64,000 nt of DNA from Ciona savignyi (lineage: Eukaryota; Chordata; Ascidiacea; Phlebobranchia; Cionidae). The stretch spans positions 1,441,500 through 1,505,499 of the forward strand of contig CH003416.1 of the NCBI GenBank assembly GCA_000149265.1, given 5' to 3'. This document shows, in pieces, positions 31,107-58,814 of the stretch (its first letter is position 1; each line of letters starts with the position of its first letter). A program made the translations under genes and the position numbers. The notes beneath the pieces are model-generated. The model was given only the letters and a program-made list of their open reading frames with translations, was not told the DNA's origin and did no database searches.

Positions 31107-34100
31107 ATGTTTGAGTGGGTAACAAGCTTCGGTAGCAGCCAAGAAGTTGTTGAGAACCAGAAAAGTATAGAAGAAATTGAAGAAGAATTTAACAACGTGG
31201 TATGTTGCATCTATCATCTCACTGTTATAGTTAAGAATCCACCAGTACTCCCTAATTTAAATGAAAAATGAGGGAAAATACCAATTATTCATTTATTTTT
31301 TAAGGCTTTGATGTGTATAGGAATTCTTTGCTAGTATAATTTATCTTTTTCATGATTGTATTGTCTTAGGTGTGGGCTGCACCAATCTAAATCTTACTTT
31401 TTAATGTTTTTTTAAAAACATTTTTGCAGAATCTCGTTACATTTACAAAAGGCCTGTTTCTACTTAAGTAACATGATATGGTTTTATTGTTATGATATTA
31501 CTTTATTGTTTATACATTCGAAGAGTTGATTTGTTTACATTTTTTATTGGATCTGCAGATTTGTGCATTTTTATGTAAACAAAGTTAAAACATTTTTTTT
31601 TAGATTTTCTTAAGCATAACTAAATAAAGTACACTGTAATTCACATACATTTAAAATGGGCCGTGAAAAGTTAGTTGAAAATTGTTTGATTGTACACCCT
31701 TTTACGGATAATAATACATCCGTTCAACCCAATTTGTCGCAGGAATTACAGTAACCGGGCAACAACTTTCTTCTTCTCGGTTTTGATTATTTTAGATTTC
31801 AACCCGCTAACTTTAAAAAAACTCTTTCAGTCCCTTGTTTGTCTAGTCCTTGAGCTTATATATGTTCAATGTAAGTTGTTAAAATATTTAAATTAAACAA
31901 CCACCTTTTTTTAATAACATACATGTATTCTGATACCGATAGATTAAGTAATCAGTCTTAAAAAAAGGGTAAACTGGTTTGTTTCTCAACAATACTCATT
32001 TAAAAATTGTGACCCACTTACCCAAGATAAAAAAATTAATTTATTATAAATTGGCTAATTGCTTAACCCTGATGATCTGTTAAGTTACCAAACTATAATT
32101 TATGTTAACCGATAACTTTTTATCATTTATCATTGTGCACTAAGTGAATAGATTGATGCACTTGAACTTCATTATGTGGTTACTGGGGAAAACTACTTAG
32201 TCATGCCAATATTCTTCATGGTTAGCTGAGTCGTTTATAAAACTGAATTTAAAAATATGTTTATTGGTACCGATATGAAGCATACATTGATGAGTATTGC
32301 TTATCCTGGTATCGCTTTACCATTTTTCTACCACATTTACAGTCAGATTGGCATGTTAACAGTAAGATTTTCCTATTTGAAGTACAAATTCTTAAAGGGT
32401 GTAGGATTAGAGTAGTTTTTTTTTTAAATTACTATATTTATGTGGTATTTTATTGGTAAATTTTAATCTTTATTATGAATTTAAATCCAGTTCTTATCCA
32501 ACTAAAAATATTAACATGCTTATCATGTCCATTTTTTCCTCAGATCCGAGAAAACATCATTGTCCTGTTAACGTTCATTATATTGTACATGATATCCTAC
32601 CTCATCATTGTAAGGTTCCACCACAAAAAGGAGAGAGATGGTTTGTACGGGGGTGATGAAGATGCTAAAGCTTTCCGGTTCGTTTCTTGGCTAATTGTTA
32701 AATTGTGTGGTTTAGGTACCAGTACGCAGTATTTGAAAATTAAAAATTAATTAAATATGATTAGTGGATTGTAAAACAACAATCTATTTATTATAAAAAA
32801 CAAGAAAAGTGTTTCAAATTATTTCTGCTGTGTAAAATAATATATATAAATATATATATTCTTTCCTTTGCTTGTATTTAAACATATCATTCCTTTTATA
32901 GCCTGGCTATCACACTGTAACAAATACAAAAAAGGTGTAATATATTAAACATATTTTTGTTGTATCCACAGAATTTCATTTTATCTGTGCACATTTTCGC
33001 TCGCTGTATCTTTAAGTTCAATCCTCATGCTTCCAATGTCAATGATTAGCAATGAAGTTGTCCATCTTTACCCAGAAAGTTATTGGGTACAGTGGCTCAA
33101 TGGTGCACTTATTCACAGTAAGCAGGATACATTTTTTAACATTGTTTTGTAGTTTTTACAATGTGAGTGACTAGCCATGTTAAAAGTTTATCATCTAGGT
33201 TATTTATCTTGATAAATATATTTTGATAAATAACCATGAATGGACTGATAACAGTAATATGACAAATGCATGTATGACTTCAGTACAACCATTCTGGGTA
33301 ATGAACAATTGGCAGTACGAGTGTCTCATGTTTTATGTATAAATGTGTACTGCTTAAAAATTGCTTTATGCAATACAAAAATAGTAGATTTGTCATAATG
33401 CAGATGCTGCTGTATCAAAGTGAGACATTTAAAGTAATGTACATAGTATGTATCATGTTAAGCCAATGTGATCAATTACTGTATTATAAAGCCTTATAAC
33501 GCCATAATTTGAATAAAAAGTATTAGTATATGTTTGTTTAACAGCACTTTTCAAATATATAATTTATCATCTTATATTTTTAGCTTTCTGGCAGTGGACT
33601 TTTGTACTAAGCAACGCCTCTCTCTTCGCCTTGCTTCCATTTTCTTATTTCTTCACTGAATCTGAGGGCTTTTCCGGCCAGAAAAGGGGATTGATGTCAA
33701 GAGTGTACGAAACTATAACGGTGCTAGTACTTCTGGCTGTGTTGGTGCTAGGCATGGCTGTATTGGCTTTAGCATTCTTTGACCATGACAACTCGGCACT
33801 GGTAAGGATTAAGCTTCCTTAACCAAAACTGAGCATATGGTGAATGGTGAATTGATCTCCTTAGATTGTTATTTAAAAGTATGGGTATTTACTGTAATTT
33901 TATTTTATTTTTTTTATTCCCTGCAAACAAAGTTAATTAGTTAAAGATAAAATATGTATAACATTTCATTTTTAAACAACTGTTCTCAGGGTAAGCAGAA
34001 AGAGTTGTCTTGTTGTGTTAGATCAATGTGCTAATCCAACTGTGTAACGTGTGATGTTTATATGAGTGATGACAGACTGACAGTTATAATGGATTTGGAG

Positions 34101-37100
34101 CTGTGAAAATACTAGTCTAAATACTTAACTAGTCATCTGAAAAGAAACGCTGGTGAATCTAATTGTGGGGCAGCATGTATGAAAGCTCATATTGTGTCTG
34201 TATTGTTATGATTATTATCCCTTTGTTTATAGGGACGGCCAAGTATTCTTTTGAGTAGCAATCCACCCCCCATTGATTAGTGTTAGTGATTCTTAATCAA
34301 TTTTAAGTTTTTGACTTTTAAAACTTATTAGGTCATATATCTTAATATATCTATGTAATTAGGTTACGCAATCAGCCTGTTAACAAGTTGTACCTGTAAT
34401 GAGCACTTGTGTATATTGCATAATTAAGGTTATAACTGTTTAATAGCCCTGATTTTGTTAAGTTATAAATGATGTGTTTGTGGCAGTCCTTGTATTTAAA
34501 TAATATATATACACCGAGTGCAACACAGTCCATTGTAAAGCACTGATCTAAACTGGATGTTTGAATAAATGCAACAGCTTTAAGTACAGGATGCCAGTGT
34601 GTATGGTCAGAGGAGATACTACTCTGTCATTTTCATAATAGCCTGACCTATCTAATACATATTTTATTTTGCATGCGTTCAAATTTAAAGTTTCAATATG
34701 TATGCTTAAGATTATGCTCCTAATATGATATTGCAGGAAATTTTGATGACAGTAAGCGGCTACTGTGTACACTACCTGTATTCATTCCTGTTGTGCCTAT
34801 GCACCATGTTGATTGTGGTGACTTGCGCGCCTCTCGGTTTCACCACCATATTTGATGCGGTGGGACATCTGCTGGTCAAACCGAAAATCTTTGAAAACAA
34901 CGATAACCGGATCGCAGCAGAAAAATTTGAAGAGGTGAGATATTTACATTTTAGTTACAGCCCTGAATTCTATTACCGATTCGAAATTGGTAATGAACTT
35001 AAGATTTAAAAAAATAATGGGACAAATATATGCAGGTAAAAAAGGGGTTAAAATCTAAAAAACTTTTTTGTGAGTGGAATAGTATTTTCATAGTATTTTA
35101 ATTTTTGAGTTAAATAGTATTTTAATTGGAGTGAAATCATAAATGACTTTTTGGGCAGCTAAAAAAGGAAAACTGTTTAAGTAAGTTGAATATTTATTGC
35201 GGGAATCCGTTTGTCAGACAGCCAGTGCAAAATATATTTTGCATATTAATGTCGATTTGCCTAGTTAATGTTGTCTTTTATGGTGTAACATGTACAGGTA
35301 AAATTATTCCTGAAAAAATTAATACCACTTTCCAATCTTAGGAATCTTTACAAAGAAAATTGAAATCTGAATCCTACATTGCCAAATTAAGTGTGCAGGA
35401 GAGGCAGGATTTGCGCAACGACTTTGAAGCAACCAGAAAAAGCCGGTTAAAACTGGAACGAAGAAAAAGGGCATCTGCGTTGGAAAGAAATGTTGGTTAC
35501 CCACTGGCAATGATATTATTGCTAGCGCTAACTGGCCTAGCATTATGCATGGTGGGTAAATTTTGTTAAAGAAGAAGACGTTTTGTTAAAGAATAATTAA
35601 TTTTTAACACCTACTTGTCATTTTAATTAAAATTATTTTAAACAACTTAATGTAAGCTGCTATCTGTGGTATTTCAATCTATCTTCATTGACATAACGAT
35701 TTACAGGTGCAAACAAACTAATCCTTACTGAACCAATTTTTCTAGCACCTGCATGTTTTTTTCGTCTGCGCTATTATCTTATAAAATAGAAACAGTTGTT
35801 ACATACCATGGCCTAAAGTGCCTGAACCCAGTGGATAAATACATTAAACTAAAACTAAACTATATTCAGTTCAATGAAATAACTATAGTAATCTGACTAC
35901 GAGGTATTATGACGATTGACTATGTAAACACCCCTTGCATTATTCCATTCATTGAGATATAACGCGAATAATATTCGCAATATTCGCCGAATATCTTATA
36001 ATTGTCTTACCCCATTGACAGGTGTCCTTCCATATTTTAAAGCTGGTGTTTGTTGGGGATGAAGAACTTCATCCAAGCACTTCTAGGGAAGATTTTGGCA
36101 AGGATTACAGGTTTTAAGCAATATCCATATGTTTCTTTGTGACATGATTTTTCTAATCCTTTTTTATGTAGCAAATTAAAAATTGTGCGTTATTTTTTTT
36201 ATCTCCAGTGCTTTGTTTGGTTTTATTTATTAACAAAACTGCAAAATCCACTGTTTTGGTTTTATTAACAAAACCCGATATTTATTTGTAAGCATTGTTA
36301 GGCAAAATTTTTGTTTTAATAATCGAATTGTAAAATGTCATTTTTCATCTTTTCAACAATTTACTTAACATTACAGGAACATTTATCGACCAAATACCTG
36401 TGAAAAGGCTAAAAAAGAAGAAAAAAATAAAGAAAAAGTTTACTGGTGGTGGCAATTTTGGGCAACAACTGAAGCTATGCCAGTAGAAAGCCCGGAAAGT
36501 TCCGAAACTCAACATTTACATGCCTTGGGTGCAATATCACTCTCCCCTTTTGGTATATTCGGCACTGTGGTTGAGGTTTCTATTGTACTCTATCTAATGC
36601 TGGCATCAGTGGTTGGTCTGTACAATTTGCCAGTTTTCCGATTAATTAAACCACAGCAGTTTAACACAACGATAACAAAAATCATTCTCAACTGTCTACT
36701 TGTGCAGCTATTAAGCTCCTCCTTGCCAGTTTTATCCAGAGTTTTGGGTAAGTGAATAACGAGGTATATTTACATACCTACGCTACCTTACCTTCATGTT
36801 TAGTTAATATTTACGGTGGCAAAGACTGTCCCATCATAACTTCACTATATTCTGACCAAAGTTTATTTATGTGGCAAGAAACTGGCTCACTTCTGTGTGG
36901 TACAGGTATCGAAACGCTGCAAAATCAAAAGCCAATGTGCTTTTGGATTTGTAAAGGGCATTTACCATACATTAATTAAAACCCAACAAAAAAGCCCTGT
37001 CTATATCATTCATATAAACCAGGCATGGGCAACATAGTGCCTGTGGGCCGGGTATGTCCCGTAAAGGGATTTTAAGCGGCCCCTACACTGTATCTAACCA

Positions 37101-38613
37101 AATGTTTGCCCTTGCATTATTGAATAAATATGTGGTTAAGATATTGAATACTAATTATGTAATATTTGGGCCCACCAAGGACTCAAATTTTTCCACATCT
37201 GGCACCGGGACATAATGGAAAACTAACCAATCTTATTTTCCCACCTATATAGAGACGTACAGGTACAGATTTTCTAGATACTCTCTAAATTTATCCACCC
37301 TATTTCAGGCATCACTATATTTGAATTACAAGGCAATTATGGCAAGTTCTCTTGGCTTGGGAACTTCTATATTATATTTGGTTGCAACGTTGGTTTTGCT
37401 GCTGTTACTGCACTGTGCCTTGTTAACAAGTTCACGCTGAAAATGAGACGGGAATTGTATAAAGCATTAAGTAAGCTTGCCCATTTTATAATTTTGCTTT
37501 CCAATTTTAATTCTTTGAGGTAGGCATCCAAACTGATTTGGGTGCCATGATTTAGTAAGGAACCCGGTTTTGTGGCAAACAGGCCGACCAATATTCGTAT
37601 TTGTAAATCTAAACCTGGTCCATTTTTTGATACCAAAGTATATTGCTTGCCCATGTGCCGGTTACCGAGTCTACTAGTGCATTGTGTACATACTGCTGTT
37701 ATTTCAATGCATTCATTGAATTCTACTCGGTTCAAGGATAGGATAGGATATTCATGTTTCAAGAAATGTTCGTTAAGCACCATGGTCGCACACAACTTAC
37801 AAATGCCCATTTTAGTCCCTAACCATTCAGCAACCTGGCCAAAGCACTATTGCTGGACCCAAACCGGCTGTAAGTTTAGCCAATAATTCAACCAGTTATA
37901 TTGATTATTCAGCTGAACAGTTATGGAGAGGGTGACAGACACATCACAGTCAGGACTGAAAGCAAGTCGGCAAGAACAGTCAAGTGCTTAGTTGTTAGTT
38001 GGTTTTAAAACTAAAATATTACTTTTTAAGTCAAATACAGTTTTTAAGTGCTTGGTTTCAAAATTACTAGATTTAGTTAGTCTTGCATATAATAAAGCAA
38101 GACCTTGGCAGGGAATTTACAGGATTTTGCATAAACTCAGTGGACTAATATTCATGAAGTAATTAATACAGTACAGTAATCCTGCAGTATTCTGAAAATT
38201 ATCTGTGTGTTAACGCCTCTCGCGTTTTTCCATCCACGTGGATAAAACATGCTCTTCTATATAACGTGCTTAATCCATTTTCCTACATAGTACTGTAATA
38301 TCACTGCCCTTTACCTAAACATTTTATTGTCCAACTAGGGTTCCGCAGTGTCGGCATGACTCCGAATATTAAGCGGCCACGACAATCCGATGAAGGAGCA
38401 TCACCTACTGCCCAATCACCGACATCAGATGTGACAAAATATGAAGATTGCTGGCAGTCAAACGACACAAAAACACTGCATGATACGCATGGTGTTCTCG
38501 AAAAACGACTTATTGAGTTGGATAATACAATGCGATCACCCACTAGTACTTCAAAACTAACGCCACGAACATTTTTAGGCCACTCCACGCTTAATGCAGT
38601 AGTGCATAGATAA
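31107..38613 (+). CDS. LMBR1: LMBR1/LMBR1L-type multipass membrane protein, 10 exons
   Basis: Exons: 31107-31199, 32544-32677, 32972-33117, 33584-33801, 34737-34934, 35342-35551, 36022-36110, 36377-36747, 37309-37470, 38339-38613. They total 1896 nt, 631 residues, all phases closing. Human LMBR1 is 490. Members are multipass membrane proteins; LMBR1L is the lipocalin-1 receptor and a Wnt regulator, while the LMBR1 gene is best known for hosting the limb Shh enhancer. Recognisable blocks: IRENIIVLLTFIILYMISYL (TM1), MISNEVVHLYPESYWVQWLN, FFTESEGFSGQKRG, HLLVKPKIFENND, LKLERRKRASALERNVGYPL after a charged possibly coiled-coil stretch, LYLMLASVVGLYNLPVFR, and NYGKFSWLGNFYIIFGCNVG. Unusual: exons 7-8 insert a Lys/Glu- and Trp-rich segment (KEEKNKEKVYWWWQFW) into a loop that is short in vertebrates, and the last exon adds a polar tail. 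LMBR1 versus LMBR1L cannot be decided. A polyadenylation-like ATTAAA is at 38674 and AATAAA at 39024. Confidence 0.93.
33196..33233. repeat. Small AT-rich inverted repeat
   Basis: GGTTATTTATC and its complement GATAAATAACC flank a 16-nt spacer in LMBR1-like intron 3. It is probably incidental or a transposon scar. Confidence 0.5.
35810..35965 (+). repeat. Degenerate tRNA-derived SINE copy
   Basis: It keeps GTGCCTGAACCCAGTGGATA, an ATAGTAATCTGACTACGAGG segment and a CACCCCTTGCATTATTCCAT tail inside an LMBR1-like intron. Old and truncated. Confidence 0.45.
37020..37210. mobile_element. Partial relative of the hAT-like element
   Basis: It starts CAGGCATGGGCAACATAGTG followed by GGGCCGG-type sequence and TATCTAACCAAATG, comparable to the element at 23413-24091. 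No matching right terminus was found, so it is a truncated copy in an LMBR1-like intron. Confidence 0.55.
38070..38285 (+). repeat. Degenerate tRNA-derived SINE copy
   Basis: A shortened body (AAGACCTTGGCAGG, ACTCAGTGGACTAATATTCA), then AGTAATCCTGCAGTA and the tail CCACGTGGATAAAACATG. It ends close to the last LMBR1-like exon. Confidence 0.5.
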
Positions 38614-40234
38614 GCACAATTCAATTCTTTGTTGTAGTTTTATTATTTTGTACATTTAAATCTCTTTTCAATTATTAAAGTATTAACTGTTCTGCAGCTT
38701 TTTTTTATCCAATTATACACTGCGGTTGGATCCCAATGGCAAGCCATGGCATTATTTAGTTTTTTCACTTTAGTTTTAGCTATATTTACGCCTTACCCAA
38801 TGGCTTCACACCTATTGTTTGCCATTTTCTTTAAAATGTCAGATATGTTACCAAATCTGCCAAATGTCAAAGCTCTTCTATTTTGCTATGGAAATTTGAT
38901 GGTACCATACTATATACACTTTTTTGTTTTAAAAGTACACCCACCCCATTACTGTCCCTTGGCTGAATAATGCTTAGTGTTTTTTTAATGTTACATTGAA
39001 CTAAAACTGCTGATTCAAAAAGCAATAAAATGAAGCACAAAAATCCTCTTGAGTGTATTTATTATTTTAACAAAGGCGATAACAAATCGACAATTTGATT
39101 AATTTCAGCAAGTCTAGGCTATTACTTCCTTCACGTTTTCAAGAATATCAAGATTTTAACAATAAAAATGAATCTGAAATGGAAAAAACATCAGTTGTTT
39201 TTAGATACAACACAACTAGTTGTCAAAAGTACTAACCATTGTTTGGCGTTAAGCTTGTGCCATAAAATGCACATTTGTCAGTCCATTTTAAATACAGTAA
39301 AGACAGCCGAAAATACAAATTTAAAGGTAAATTTAACCGAATAGCTTAATTAACCTGAAATAAGAAGTAATTTAAAACAGAAGTTAAATTTTAATAGAGA
39401 TTAATTTTAACTGTTTTAAAGGTTTCGAACACGTAAAAAATAAGATGTTCGAACAGTGGTCTGCGCGAAAGTGCAGTCTTTGTTCAAGATGGCGATATTT
39501 CAATGGCGGACATGTCTGACAGCAAGCAGAAGGCCGTTATGTATGTATACTTTGACGCGTTTTATATTATATCAAAACCAACCTTATGCAATACACAACT
39601 TATATTAAAATTTAGCTTGGAATGTGCGCTACATTTTGATATAATTACGTTTTTAAAATCGACAAAAACTTTAGAGAATAAAGCTCGCAAATATAGTGCA
39701 TTCTGAAACTAAATTTCGTTTTAAAATCTTTACAGGCATAGTCTTTCTCGCCTTCCTAGCCTCGCGCTTACTTGCTCGAAGAAGAGAATCGTCACTCGCT
39801 GATTTCTCTCGATTTCGACATTTACCTTTTTTATTTTTCTCTTCTATAGCTTAGATGTCAATCTTTAAAAAATACTGGCCAATTGCAGCGTACTGACGTC
39901 AGACTCGTTGTTCCATATTTGGTTGTGCAAAATTCATCCAACTAGAACGCTCCGCCTATACCAGTGGTTATAAATACCGAGAACATGCCTCCAATGGTTT
40001 AGTAGCCCCAGTGGCAGTCCAGCGTTAGCTGCTCTAAAAGAAGCAGATCTGCGCAAGTGGTGTCTATTGAGCTGTAATGTTTAATTATTTTAATAAACCC
40101 CAGAAATTGTACAAAACGATATTATTATTTTTATAGCGCCTGGAGACAGTTAAGACTGTTTGATTTTCTGTAAACTCCTGAAAACCCCTAAAAGACGCCA
40201 TTGTTGAGCGAAATCGAAAGGTTTCTCCTCCTGG
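38614..40234. other. LMBR1-like 3' region and spacer before POLR2A
   Basis: After the LMBR1-like stop come candidate polyadenylation signals (38674, 39024). A CAAGATGGCG motif (39485-39494, YY1-like) precedes an ATG at 39503 opening MADMSDSKQKAV and a possible donor (gtatgt). I find no convincing continuation: one acceptor near 39733 would give only about 34 residues. A TTATAAATA box near 39969 and an AATAAA near 40094 bracket a short unexplained stretch. This could be an untested small transcript or a 5' exon. Confidence 0.35.
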
Positions 40235-40337
40235 TTACGTCACGTGTCCGACACGTATATAAACGAACCGCCACCGAAAGAAGAAGCGCATTTGAGCGCA
40301 GCGCGCGAAGCGAGCGGACACGTGTTGAAACAAAACC
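40235..40337 (+). promoter_or_regulatory. POLR2A core promoter and 5' UTR
   Basis: TTACGTCACGTG (40235-40246) combines a CRE half-site with an E-box. A TATA box, TATATAAA, lies at 40256-40263, and a second CACGTG at 40319-40324. The start codon at 40338 is about 75 bp past the TATA box, allowing a 5' UTR of about 50 nt. The stretch is GC-rich compared with its surroundings. Assignment rests on motif and position. Confidence 0.6.
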
Positions 40338-56629
<16,292 letters not shown>

Positions 56630-56899
56630 GCTCCTTAACGCGACACTATGCACAATTGCAAAGAACTCCATTGCAAAAATCTATGACGCAAAAAAATGGA
56701 AAACGCAAAAAGCCGAAAAAAATGTGCCAGTTTTAGAACGTCTGGTGTTGGTTTATTTATTTTCTAATTTCACATTTCAAGCTTTGCAATCTGCCAAGTG
56801 TAATTTTGTACTTAGTACATTTTTTTCATACTGGGTGGAAATGTGATTGATTGTGTTTTGGCTGCATTCTTTTCAGAATCAGTTCGTTTTAACTTGAAA

Positions 56900-56905
56900 A
56901 ATAAA
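56900..56905 (+). terminator. POLR2A polyadenylation signal
   Basis: This AATAAA lies about 270 bp after the POLR2A stop codon, followed by T/GT-rich sequence (ATTTTGGATGTTGATTAGTT). Confidence 0.65.
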
Positions 56906-58814
56906 CGAAAATAATCTATTTTGGATGTTGATTAGTTTAAATGTTTTAATAGGTGTTAATTGATTTCTATCCAGGACAGGCCAGGAAAGCAGCGTATAAA
57001 AGGTATGTCCGACTACAAACTGTTTATAATCAACTAACGCTAACCCGTCCTCGCCTCTCCAACTTTCCGGCTGTTTAGATATTAATCTGGTAAATATAGG
57101 CTGTTAGTTCAGTTCGTTTTTTTTTATGTAAACAGAGCCTTATAAAAAATAAAAAAAATACGACAAAACGACGTCGCTCAACAAAAAAATAGCATGTAGG
57201 CTAATGTGATATATGTATTCCAAGATTTATCACCGTGAATAATATCACGCAAATATAACCTCGTGTTCATTGTCAGGTTACTGAAACTATTGTAGTGTGT
57301 TAAACATGAGTTACACGTTGCACCTGTTCAGTTCGTCTCTTGAGGGTTTCGTTAAATTTGTAGCCAGCGATGAGCTCAATCCAAAATCATTGGGCCGACG
57401 TCTCACTTCGATCTGATCTTAGCTCTGCAGTGAGATGGCGATTTGTAGCGCGTGACATTGCGAAATTTACCTATTCAGATACTTGCCTTTATCAAACAAT
57501 CCGCACGAATTTCCCTTTTTCTTGCATCTCTCACAATTCTATTAGCTCAGTTTACAAGTAGTACAACTAAAAGACGAGAGACAGAATTTGTCTGGGAGGT
57601 TTTGTATAGGTTTTGCCATTCAGTTTACAATGGGTAAACAATAAACATTAAACAAATACAGTTATGAATAACTCGTGCTGCTAGTTAATAAATATAAGTG
57701 GTAAAACAAGGCAGGTTGGTGCGAGAACGGAAAGGAAGTGTTATTTTACAAGGACATATCTGATTGATCAGCCTTTTCTAAATATCCAGTCAATTAACTA
57801 GCGAAAATACGTTAATAGGTCAAGAGCTACCTAGTATTAACACTGGTACCGTATAAATTGTACATTGACAGCTATGTATGGATGGATGAGTTCTAGTTTT
57901 TTTAGGTGTTAAAAGAGTTTCTCTGTAGCTGTGAAAAGAACGTCTCAGTTATATACATGAAACTGAATTAGCTCTGGTAACTTGACAGTGGGCGTGAGAT
58001 AATCTGACAATTTTATCCAAGTGACTAAGTGAGAATGTTCCCTTACATGTTTGCGAAGTAATCTGTAGATTTAATAAGAAATACCACTCCTTGCATACAT
58101 ATTCATGAAATCAACATAAACATTTCATTCTTCTGTTTCATCAAATCAATCTCTAATGTACCCGCATGGGCGTTACTTTTATTTTTTTAGAAACTTTATT
58201 ACCGGTTTTCTGGGGCAATTTTAATGCGTTCTATGTTTGTTAGTTTTGACTGATTAGCTCAATGGTTAGTGTGACACCTTTCAGCCCAAGGGTTTTCAGG
58301 TTTGAAACTAGTCTCTAGCTAGTCGGTTGTGTCCTTGGGCAAGGCAGTTAACGGACATTGTCTGAAACCAGCGGATTAATTGGTTCTACCAAATTGAAGA
58401 AACGTATCTATCATACACATCACACTGCAATAGCTCTGGTAACCAGACTGGGCGTAAGGTGATCTGGTGATTTCTTATGTGTTACCCCCTTGGTTTTTCC
58501 ATTTAAAGGGATAAACATGAATATCATATCCTAACCTTACTTCACCCAAGTTTTTCTTAATATGAATGAACTGGATAAGTCAATGTCTTCCTAACAACAT
58601 GAACTTGTAATAATTTGATTTTATTGCATAAATGTCAAGGACTTTTATATTTTTAATGTTATGTGGCACAGATTTTTTGAACTCACCTGAGTCATAGAAC
58701 CATGGAACATAGCAATCAAACTATGTATTTTTCATATGATACTAAAGTTTATCTCAAGTATTGAATTCGATTGGAACAGCATAAACTCACGCAAACGAAA
58801 GGAATATCTATGCA
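56906..58814. other. Spacer between POLR2A and the BLTP3-like gene
   Basis: About 1.9 kb with SINE fragments (about 57250-57310 on -, 57960-58025 on +) and one near-complete SINE (58248-58540). Short open frames here are not supported by splice sites or family resemblance. It must contain the BLTP3-like promoter, not identified. Confidence 0.55.
58248..58540 (+). repeat. tRNA-derived SINE, best full-length copy
   Basis: The head TGATTAGCTCAATGGTTAGT fits a Pol III A box and GGTTTGAAACT a B box, as in a tRNA. The body is CGGTTGTGTCCTTGGGCAAG, then CACTGCAATAGCTCTGGTAA, ending GGGATAAACATGAATATC. Useful as the reference for all other copies in the window. Transcription would be by Pol III from the internal promoter; mobility would rely on a LINE not seen here. 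Confidence 0.8.
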
